Shown in pieces: positions 1-5,061 of a stretch of DNA of 9,502 nucleotides (positions are counted from its first letter, which is position 1; each line of letters begins with the position of its first letter). Source of the stretch: Candidatus Coatesiibacteriota bacterium. Its GTDB lineage: Bacteria > RBG-13-66-14. A program made the translations under genes and the position numbers. Under the pieces are notes generated by a model, which did no database searches, was not told the origin of the DNA, and saw nothing but the letters and a program-made list of their open reading frames with translations. The stretch covers positions 1-9,502 of the forward strand of contig DAOVLG010000042.1 in assembly GCA_030631385.1 (NCBI GenBank). Reading direction: 5' to 3'.

Positions 1-1
1 C

Positions 2-706
2 GACTGGGTAGACAAGACGGAGAAGGGGCTGCTCAACGACCCCATCACGGTTTCGGTCACCGCGGTCGGGGAGTGCTGGGTGGCCGACCGGGTCAACCAC
101 GCCTTCGTGCACCTGGACGACGAGGCCGGGGAACTGGGGCGCGTGACGGTGGAAGGCCCCACGCGTTGCGTCGCCTACGACCACGCGAACGGCTATTGCT
201 GGTGCGCCGACGAGGACGGCAACCTGTACGCCTTCGATTCCGGACTGACCGGTGAAAAGACCGCTGCCGACGCCCTCGTCACCGTCCCAGACCTGGGAGT
301 GATCCGCGGTCTGGTGGTGGATCCGGACGGCGATCACATCTGGATCAGCGACATGGAGGGGGATCATGTCTATTGTCTGGATGAGACCGGCGGTGAGGTA
401 TTCACGGTTAACGACGTGAACGAACCCTGGGGTCTATCGCTGGACTCCGACGGCAACTGCTGGGTCGCCCAGCGGGGCGGGAGAGGGGCGGTGCTGCTCC
501 TCTCAACCGAGGACGGAGCAGTGCTGGAGAGCTACACGGGTCTCAGCGGACCGTCGGACGTCGCGGCCGAACCGGGGGGCGGGGTCTGGGTCACCCTGGA
601 GACCGGCCATCGGGTGAAGTTCCTGCGGGACGGCGACACCGTTCTGACCGTGGAGGGGTTCTCCTCACCCTCGTCCATCGAGGTGTACGATCCCGAGCTT
701 TGGTAG
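2..706 (+). CDS. Beta-propeller (NHL/SMP-30-like) repeat protein, 5' truncated by window edge
   Basis: The reading frame is open from base 2 to the TAG at 704-706, so the N-terminus lies outside the window; the GTG at 80 is internal. The 234 visible residues show at least five repeats built around an aromatic blade core: GECWVAD, YCWCADEDG, HIWISDMEG, NCWVAQRGG and GVWVTLETG. The core Trp residues sit near residues 27, 67, 114, 154 and 196, a spacing of 40-47. Each is followed by a strand and an acidic turn. This is the usual pattern of NHL/SMP-30/virginiamycin B lyase-like propellers, which form rings of four-stranded blades and serve in binding or, less often, catalysis. I cannot assign a substrate. 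Five visible blades fit a six- or seven-blade ring, or a longer multidomain surface protein. Location is unknown because any signal peptide is missing. Confidence 0.85.
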   Translation, partial: DWVDKTEKGLLNDPITVSVTAVGECWVADRVNHAFVHLDDEAGELGRVTVEGPTRCVAYDHANGYCWCADEDGNLYAFDSGLTGEKTAADALVTVPDLGVIRGLVVDPDGDHIWISDMEGDHVYCLDETGGEVFTVNDVNEPWGLSLDSDGNCWVAQRGGRGAVLLLSTEDGAVLESYTGLSGPSDVAAEPGGGVWVTLETGHRVKFLRDGDTVLTVEGFSSPSSIEVYDPELW

Positions 707-770
707 GGACCGGAGAGGATACCGGGGTTATCCCCTCGCTAAATCATGGGAGTTTGCAACCGCTACACGA

Positions 771-793
771 GGCAACAACTGTTGCCGTTTTTT
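771..793 (+). terminator. Intrinsic terminator after the beta-propeller gene
   Basis: A perfect 6-bp stem GGCAAC/GTTGCC closes an AACT loop (771-786) and is followed by G and then six T (788-793). It lies 65 bases after the propeller stop and ends only 9 bases before the ATG at 803, so it favours 803 over the upstream in-frame ATG at 746 as the start of the next gene. The stem is short, so termination may be partial. Confidence 0.55.
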
Positions 794-802
794 CATCCGA
801 TC

Positions 803-1162
803 ATGACCACTGCACGTTGGTTGGCGGTCCCGGTTTTCGTTGCTATCGGCTGCTCGACGCCGATTGGGAGCGGCGGAGCCGGATTGAACCAGGTCAACGA
901 CTGGGCCTATCAGCTCGAGAATCTGGACTCCGAAGAGCTGGCCGCCAGCGCCTTCGACCTGCTGGTCATAGACTACTCCGCCGACGGTGGTGAGAGCGGC
1001 GAGTGGACCGCCGGGGAGATCGTTCTCACCGTGGACTACTGCAACGAACAGGCGAACATCGCTTACGCCTACGAGCGTTCCGGGGGCCGTGGGTACGTGC
1101 CCTACTACACCGTGGTCGAGCTCGACGAGCTGCGGATCAACCCCGGCCACGAGCCGGACTGA
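803..1162 (+). CDS. Short lipoprotein: TM1410/GH114-like glycoside hydrolase lacking its catalytic middle
   Basis: The 119-residue product starts with MTTARWLAVP, a hydrophobic stretch and a possible lipobox VAIGC (C17), so it is probably exported. Residues 34-62 (WAYQLENLD, then FDLLVIDYSADGG) match the conserved N-terminal strand of the TM1410/MJ1477 (GH114-like) glycoside-hydrolase family. Residues 74-118 (VLTVDYC, AYAYERS, GYVPYYTV and NPGHEPD) look like the end of the same family. The usual middle, with the AYLSIGEAE and GFDGVYLD strands, is absent; full-length members run to about 250-350 residues. The two ends join in frame near residues 72-74. The barrel cannot fold as in the family, so activity is unlikely. 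No Shine-Dalgarno site is seen before 803 or before the alternative ATG at 746, and a terminator lies just upstream, which fits a decaying gene. The family call comes from memory of motifs, not a search. Confidence 0.6.
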   Translation: MTTARWLAVPVFVAIGCSTPIGSGGAGLNQVNDWAYQLENLDSEELAASAFDLLVIDYSADGGESGEWTAGEIVLTVDYCNEQANIAYAYERSGGRGYVPYYTVVELDELRINPGHEPD

Positions 1163-1212
1163 TTAAATAGGTGATAAGTGGAAGGTGCTCGTGGGATTAA
1201 CTTTTCGGTTCA

Positions 1213-1246
1213 TCCCAAGCCCTCATTTTTTGGGAGGTTTTTTTTT
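1213..1246 (+). terminator. Intrinsic terminator after the GH114-like ORF
   Basis: TCCCAA (1213-1218) can pair with TTGGGA (1230-1235) over an 11-base loop. GG and a run of nine T (1238-1246) follow. A second small stem, CCTC/GAGG (1221-1224 with 1234-1237), could form instead. The site lies 50 bases past the stop at 1162 and upstream of the promoter of the next gene. Confidence 0.55.
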
Positions 1247-1264
1247 AATGTAATTCTACAAGAC

Positions 1265-1293
1265 TTGATATTTCTTTTACTTCGTCATACAAT
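1265..1293 (+). promoter_or_regulatory. Sigma70-type promoter of the zinc-ribbon gene
   Basis: TTGATA (1265-1270, 5 of 6 to consensus) and TACAAT (1288-1293, 5 of 6) are separated by exactly 17 bases. Transcription would begin near 1300, giving a leader of about 73 bases before the ATG at 1373. The site lies downstream of the T-run terminator, so the gene appears to be its own unit. Confidence 0.65.
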
Positions 1294-1372
1294 CAAATTG
1301 TTGGATGATTTAAAGTAAGATTTGGTACTCAACAGACTTGTATAGTTTAAGTATCAATATGGAGGTGTAGTC

Positions 1373-1795
1373 ATGGCTCTAACGTTCAAGTGCGATAAAT
1401 GTGGTGCGGAAATTATCACCAAGTTCCTCAAACTGGGTGAGGAGGCCAAGTGTAGGAGTTGTGGGGCGATGGTAAAGGTGCCAGCAAAGGCTACAGGTAC
1501 CGAGGAGGCACCCGACTGGATCCGGCGCCGTGATGTGCCTACACAACCCGAAAAGGAAGAAGTGCTAGTCGGGTATGTTCCGTGTCCCAAATGTGGAAGT
1601 ACAAATCTCCATAAGATCAAATGGACATTTTGGGGGGGGGTATTAGGACCATCAATTTTTAATCATGTGAAATGTAACGACTGTGGTATGAAGTTTAATG
1701 GCACTACTGGCAAATCTAACACGGGTCCCATCATTTTATATATGATTATTGGTTTTATCCTACTATTTATAATTTTGGCCCTGTGTAATCGGTAG
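1373..1795 (+). CDS. Double zinc-ribbon protein with C-terminal membrane anchor
   Basis: A 140-residue protein with a clear start: GGAGGTG (1361-1367) lies 5 bases before the ATG. Residues 7-30 form a first ribbon (C7xxC10 and C27xxC30). Residues 71-104 form a second (C71xxC74 and C101xxC104) that contains the WGGVLGP and GKSN elements I recall from small zinc-ribbon proteins of many uncultured bacteria. Residues about 119-138 are a single hydrophobic helix (IILYMIIGFILLFIILAL) ending in CNR, so the protein is tail-anchored with both ribbons probably cytoplasmic. Its role is unknown; such ribbons bind nucleic acid or protein partners, or act only structurally. The gene sits alone in AT-rich DNA, with its own promoter and base composition unlike its neighbours, suggesting transfer. 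A run of nine G (1632-1640) encodes the Trp-Gly-Gly of the second ribbon. Confidence 0.85.
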   Translation: MALTFKCDKCGAEIITKFLKLGEEAKCRSCGAMVKVPAKATGTEEAPDWIRRRDVPTQPEKEEVLVGYVPCPKCGSTNLHKIKWTFWGGVLGPSIFNHVKCNDCGMKFNGTTGKSNTGPIILYMIIGFILLFIILALCNR

Positions 1796-1891
1796 TGTAA
1801 ATAAACGGCACTTTTTCCTTTCCAAAACCATATTCACACATTTCACATGTTTAACACGACCAAGGATTAATAGAAGTACTTTACTATTATC

Positions 1892-1916
1892 CAGTTTAAC
1901 ATTAGTCAATAAACTG
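1892..1916. repeat. Perfect 7-bp inverted repeat abutting the cyclase start codon
   Basis: CAGTTTA (1892-1898) and TAAACTG (1910-1916) are perfect inverted copies around an 11-base spacer, ending one base before the ATG at 1918. A -10-like TATTAT lies at 1885-1890, but I see no matching -35. The element could be an operator or a leader hairpin. It also marks the AT-rich/GC-rich border. Confidence 0.45.
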
Positions 1917-1917
1917 A

Positions 1918-2532
1918 ATGCGCGTCCTGGACATCAGCCGACCGCTGGAAGAGGCCGTCCCCTGGCCCGGCGAGGGCGGCTTGGAGCGCAGGCTCACCAA
2001 GACACACCTGCGTGACGGCTGGGAGACGGCCGAGCTGCGCCTGGGCAGCCACCTGGGCACCCACGTTGACGCCCCGGCCCACCTCTTGCCCGACGGGAAA
2101 CGTCTCGGTGAGCTGCCGCTCGATTTATTTATCGGTCCCGCCCTGGTCATTGACTGCGGCAATGAGCAAATCGTCAACGGAAAGCTGCTGGGGGCCGCGG
2201 AAATCAATCCCGGCGATCGTGTCCTTCTAAAAACGCTGAACTCCGTCCGCTCAACCGATGTTTTTTTCGAGGATTTCGTCTATCCCGACGAGAGCGCCGC
2301 TCGGGTTCTCATCGGTCGAGGAATAAGTCTCCTGGGCGTTGACGGGCCGAGTGTTGACGGTTTCAGCACCGAGCCCGTGGCCCATCAGCTGCTCTTCTCC
2401 AAAGGCATCCCCATCCTGGAGGGGCTGGACCTCGGCGGAGTCGAAGCCGGCAGGTACACCCTGGTCTGCCTTCCCTTGAGGATCGAAGAGGCCGAGGGCG
2501 CCCCCTGCCGGGCGGTGCTTCTCGAGATATAA
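1918..2532 (+). CDS. Cyclase-family hydrolase, kynurenine formamidase-like
   Basis: A complete 204-residue protein of the cyclase superfamily (PF04199), whose best-known members are bacterial kynurenine formamidases (KynB) hydrolysing N-formylkynurenine in tryptophan breakdown. It opens with the typical strand MRVLDISRPL and has the signature HLGTHVDAPAH (residues 45-55). H45, H49 and D51, with H156 and E168 in HQLLFSKGIPILEGL, match the metal ligands known for this family. The GVDGPSVD stretch (140-147) is also conserved. Length and both ends fit a full KynB-size enzyme of about 205-215 residues. No tryptophan-pathway neighbour is present, and many relatives act on other amides or lactones, so the substrate is open. 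There is no Shine-Dalgarno site before the ATG; an inverted repeat lies there instead. Transcription runs into the terminator at 2549-2582. Confidence 0.85.
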   Translation: MRVLDISRPLEEAVPWPGEGGLERRLTKTHLRDGWETAELRLGSHLGTHVDAPAHLLPDGKRLGELPLDLFIGPALVIDCGNEQIVNGKLLGAAEINPGDRVLLKTLNSVRSTDVFFEDFVYPDESAARVLIGRGISLLGVDGPSVDGFSTEPVAHQLLFSKGIPILEGLDLGGVEAGRYTLVCLPLRIEEAEGAPCRAVLLEI

Positions 2533-2548
2533 AGACATCCCTGTTTCC

Positions 2549-2582
2549 AAAAAAAAGCGGCCCCCTGGGGCCGCCTTTCTTT
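2549..2582. terminator. Bidirectional intrinsic terminator between convergent genes
   Basis: GCGGCCCC/GGGGCCGC forms a 7-8 bp GC stem (2557-2574) with a very small loop. On the minus strand it is followed by eight T (the A-run 2549-2556), making a strong terminator for the micro-ORF at 2594-2746. On the plus strand the tail CTTTCTTT (2575-2582) is weaker but serves the cyclase gene ending at 2532. Confidence 0.85.
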
Positions 2583-2593
2583 GATCCGACCGG

Positions 2594-2746
2594 TTAGAAG
2601 TAGATACCGATGTCGGCGATTCCGCCAACCGAGGCCTCGCTGACACCGGAGGCCTCCAAACCGACGAAGGCCACCGTGATCTTCTCAGCGGCGATGGATC
2701 CGGCGGCCAGGAAAAAGACGAAAAAGCTTAACAGCAATCTTCGCAT
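2594..2746 (-). CDS. 50-residue exported micro-protein, possible relic of a larger gene
   Basis: The minus strand carries an ATG (2744-2746) preceded by the purine-rich GAGGAGGGGGA (2747-2757), a strong Shine-Dalgarno site. The frame runs 50 residues to TAA (2594-2596) and is followed 11 bases later by a strong terminator. Residues 1-20 (MRRLLLSFFVFFLAAGSIAA) form a typical signal peptide, cleaved near AA|EK. The mature part, about 30 residues, reads KITVAFVGLEASGVSEASVG and then ends ADIGIYF. The first half resembles the opening strand of periplasmic proteins of the CsgG/TolB-N/FlgO sort (VAVLDLEASGVS). The last residues, with alternating hydrophobics and a final Phe, resemble the closing strand of an outer-membrane barrel. 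It may be an in-frame deletion product of a larger gene or a true small secreted protein. Intact start signal, frame and terminator argue that it is still expressed. Confidence 0.6.
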   Translation of the reverse strand: MRRLLLSFFVFFLAAGSIAAEKITVAFVGLEASGVSEASVGGIADIGIYF

Positions 2747-2842
2747 TCCCCCTCCTCAAACTGTTCAGGATAAGAAAAGCAAATAATAACGCCGGTATCA
2801 AACCGCAAATAGAGGGGGTGCTCCAACCCATCCGCCCGGCGA

Positions 2843-3748
2843 TCAACCAAAAAAGCCGGAACCGATCAACCGGTAGAGGACCCGGCTCAAGAGCAGGGCG
2901 AAGAGGCCGCAGAACATCGAGGATTTTAACCAGCGTTGCACCTTCCCCGCCTCCTTTGGTTTGCGAAGGCCGTAGATGCCGATGAAAAGGAGGGGCAGCG
3001 CTATCCCGGCGGCGATGGCCAGGGCATCTACCCAGAAGAGGTTGCCGGATAGGTAAAACAGGACCAGGGCCGGCGTCACGGCGAAGGCCACCGAGGAGGC
3101 CACGAGCCTGCTCGGTCCGGAACCGAGACGCACCGCCAGAGTCCGAGCTCCGGCCCTAGAATCCCCGGGCAGGTCCTCCACGTCCTTGTAGATTTCCCGG
3201 GAGAGGTTTACCAGGAAGGCCAGGGCGGCCATGGGGAGAACGCGGGTCAGTCCGCCCGCTGCCGTGGAACCGTAGGCCAGGGCCAGGGAGGTCATCAACG
3301 CCACCGCCAGGTTCCCCAGTAGGCCGGTTGACTTGAGTTTTAGAGCGTAGGCGGCGGAGAGGATAATACAAAAAGGGACGATGAAATAGCCGGGACCTGG
3401 ACCGAGGAGTGTAAGGCCCACCGCGGCGGCCCAGGCGCAGACGGTAAATACGACGGCGGCTCTGGGGGAGAGGTGTCCGGCGGGGAGGGGACGCTCAGGG
3501 CGGTTTATCCGATCTATGGAGAGGTCCAGCCGGTCGTTGAGGGCGTATCCCCCGGCGGCGACGAGACTCAGGGCCACACCGGCGGCGAGGAGCGATCCGA
3601 GCCCCCCCCACACCCCAGCCTTGGGACAGGAGCCGGGCGGCAGTGCCAATACGGCGCCGAAGACGACGGCGGCGAAGATCAACGCCATGTTGGTGGGTCG
3701 CGCCAGCCTGATGAACGCCTTGATCGTCGTAACCACGGTGTTATCCAC
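2843..3748 (-). CDS. UbiA-family prenyltransferase (DGGGP synthase-like)
   Basis: A 301-residue polytopic membrane protein with about eight or nine hydrophobic helices. Both Asp-rich UbiA motifs are intact: NDRLDLSIDRINRPERPL (residues 71-88; D72, D75, D79) and REIYKDVEDLPGD (184-196; D189, D192, D196), which bind the Mg2+-diphosphate of the prenyl donor. KLKSTGLLGNLAVA (137-150) is typical of the branch that includes geranylgeranylglyceryl-phosphate geranylgeranyltransferase of archaeal lipid synthesis. Quinone and (bacterio)chlorophyll prenyltransferases share the fold, so the acceptor is not certain. The start is GTG (3746-3748), directly after the TAA of the reductase gene and in the same frame. 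There is no Shine-Dalgarno site, so translation probably depends on ribosomes finishing the upstream gene. A second in-frame GTG lies at 3734-3736. Confidence 0.9.
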   Translation of the reverse strand: MDNTVVTTIKAFIRLARPTNMALIFAAVVFGAVLALPPGSCPKAGVWGGLGSLLAAGVALSLVAAGGYALNDRLDLSIDRINRPERPLPAGHLSPRAAVVFTVCAWAAAVGLTLLGPGPGYFIVPFCIILSAAYALKLKSTGLLGNLAVALMTSLALAYGSTAAGGLTRVLPMAALAFLVNLSREIYKDVEDLPGDSRAGARTLAVRLGSGPSRLVASSVAFAVTPALVLFYLSGNLFWVDALAIAAGIALPLLFIGIYGLRKPKEAGKVQRWLKSSMFCGLFALLLSRVLYRLIGSGFFG

Positions 3749-4963
3749 TTAGAGGAGGTGTCGCAACTTGAGGAAAAGTCCAGGGGCTCCTCGCAGGGCG
3801 TAGCCTATTATCCGTAAGGGAGAGACCTCCCCCAGCTCATCCTTCGCCACCCCGGCGGCGAGGGCAGCCACGGCCTGGTCAACCTCTCCATCGGTGAGGC
3901 TCATGACCAGGGTCTGGAACTTGTAGAGCTGGCGGTGCTCCCTCCTGTGCCGCGCCTGCCAGTGCTTCTCGTAGCGCGTGAGAGCCTTGGCCGTCGGTTC
4001 CACACCGCTTAGCAAGACCTCGGCCGCGGTCTCACCGGCCAGCCGACCGGCCTCCAGGGACCAGTTGATCCCGGCGCCGGAGAAGGGATCCACCTGGCGC
4101 GCGGCGTCGCCCACCAGCATGCAGCCCTCGCCGACGAAACCCCGGGGGGGCGGGGCCGTGGGAACGCAACCGTGGACCTCCTCCAGGATGGATACCTCGG
4201 GAAAGTTATCGGTCAGGAAATCACGCAGATACCCCCGGGCCGGTTTGGGGTGTCCGGCGGCAGGAATCCCCAGGCCTACGTTCGCCAACCCCCTACCCTT
4301 GGGAAATAGCCAGGCGTACCCCCCAGGTGCGACATTGGAGCCGAGAAAGAAGTAGACGGTCTCCTCCTCCACCCATCCGGGCAGCCCGGCGGCCAGCACC
4401 TGTGCCCCGGAGTGGACGTCGGCCAGAGGCAGGGGTCCGGTTAAACCGGCCCACCGGCCAACCAGCCCCTCCACACCGTCGGCGCCGATGAGAACCGGCG
4501 CACCCACCGTCTCCTCCCGGTCAAGCCGGCGTACCCTGACACGCCATTCGCCGCCGACCCGCTCGGCGTCGAGCGCCTGGGTCTTGACCCACAGCTCGGC
4601 ACCGGCCTCGGCGGCCCGTTCGGCGAGGTAGAGATCAAACAGCTTCCGTTCGAGAACCCAGCCGGCGCCCTCCTTTTTCACACTTGCCCGGTTGCCGCCC
4701 GGCGAAACGGTGATCCCGCCGTTGATGTGGGCGGCTCGGTAGGGCTCACTCAGGTCACCCCCGGGGCCATCCGGGAAGAGTATCCCATCGCCACCCAACT
4801 CCATAGCGAAGCCGTCGTGACCCACCGCCTCGGCGCAGCGCACCGGGAGGCCTACCTGCTGGCGCTTCTCTACCAGGAGCACGCTCAGGCCGGAACGCAC
4901 CGCGTGATAGGCGGCGCTGGAACCGGCGGGACCGGCACCAACGACGATCAGGTCGTACCGCAT
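3749..4963 (-). CDS. Geranylgeranyl reductase family flavoprotein
   Basis: A 404-residue FAD-dependent reductase. MRYDLIVVGAGPAGSSAA (1-18) is the dinucleotide-binding fold with GxGxxG. PVRCAEAVG (40-48) holds the Cys found in archaeal-type geranylgeranyl reductases. LERKLFDLYLA and GYAWLFPKG follow, and GDAARQVDPFSGAGINWSLE is the second FAD motif. The family saturates double bonds of geranylgeranyl chains in archaeal ether lipids, chlorophyll side chains or menaquinones. I prefer the ATG at 4961-4963 because it fits the family start; an in-frame GTG at 4973-4975 would add four residues. The gene abuts a UbiA prenyltransferase, so the two probably act in sequence: the transferase attaches the prenyl chain and this enzyme reduces it. 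The acceptor could be a glycerol phosphate or a quinone ring. No pathway partners (G1P dehydrogenase, GGGP synthase) are visible. Confidence 0.9.
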   Translation of the reverse strand: MRYDLIVVGAGPAGSSAAYHAVRSGLSVLLVEKRQQVGLPVRCAEAVGHDGFAMELGGDGILFPDGPGGDLSEPYRAAHINGGITVSPGGNRASVKKEGAGWVLERKLFDLYLAERAAEAGAELWVKTQALDAERVGGEWRVRVRRLDREETVGAPVLIGADGVEGLVGRWAGLTGPLPLADVHSGAQVLAAGLPGWVEEETVYFFLGSNVAPGGYAWLFPKGRGLANVGLGIPAAGHPKPARGYLRDFLTDNFPEVSILEEVHGCVPTAPPPRGFVGEGCMLVGDAARQVDPFSGAGINWSLEAGRLAGETAAEVLLSGVEPTAKALTRYEKHWQARHRREHRQLYKFQTLVMSLTDGEVDQAVAALAAGVAKDELGEVSPLRIIGYALRGAPGLFLKLRHLL

Positions 4964-5013
4964 GGGTGCACCCACCGGGATAATCCGAGCGACGATACTG
5001 AATGAAGTTTAAC

Positions 5014-5040
5014 AAAAGGCGAGGCGGAATGCCTCGCCTT
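5014..5040 (-). terminator. Intrinsic terminator of the Omp28-like gene
   Basis: AAGGCGAGGC (5016-5025) and GCCTCGCCTT (5031-5040) form a perfect 10-bp stem with a GGAAT loop. On the minus strand the stem runs into TTTTGTTAAA. A smaller hairpin, GGCGT/ACGCC (5050-5062), lies just before it at the gene's stop. This separates the Omp28-like gene from the reductase gene downstream. Confidence 0.8.
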
Positions 5041-5061
5041 ACCGGGTAAGGCGTACAACGC

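Larger units (their letters stand above)
1170..1917. other. AT-rich island, possible horizontally acquired segment
   Basis: Composition changes sharply after the stop at 1162 and reverts to GC-rich exactly at the ATG at 1918. The non-coding flanks (about 1200-1372 and 1796-1917) are strongly AT-rich with T and A runs. The enclosed gene uses codons such as TTA, AAT and ATT that its neighbours avoid. I found no transposase, integrase, target-site duplication or clear direct repeats at the edges, so the mechanism of any transfer is unknown. Confidence 0.6.

Noticed and set aside
724..735. GGGG-TTAT-CCCC hairpin after the propeller gene
   Set aside because: It is a four-base-pair stem without a T-run. 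The hairpin at 771-793 is the better terminator.
728..1150. Minus-strand ORF opposite the GH114-like gene
   Set aside because: It is a mirror of the GC-rich plus-strand frame, with no ribosome site and no recognisable motif, while the plus frame has family motifs.
1160..1874. GATTAAATAG (about 1161-1170) and GATTAATAG (about 1866-1874) as possible direct repeats bounding the AT-rich island
   Set aside because: They are short, imperfect and AT-rich, so chance is likely. The right copy does not lie at the composition border, and no integrase is present.
2758..2842. Promoter for the micro-ORF in the AT-rich gap after the UbiA gene
   Set aside because: TATTAT and TTGCGG/TTGATA elements are present, but no pair has 16-18 base spacing, so I could not assign one. 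The micro-ORF might be read through from the UbiA gene, since no terminator lies between them.
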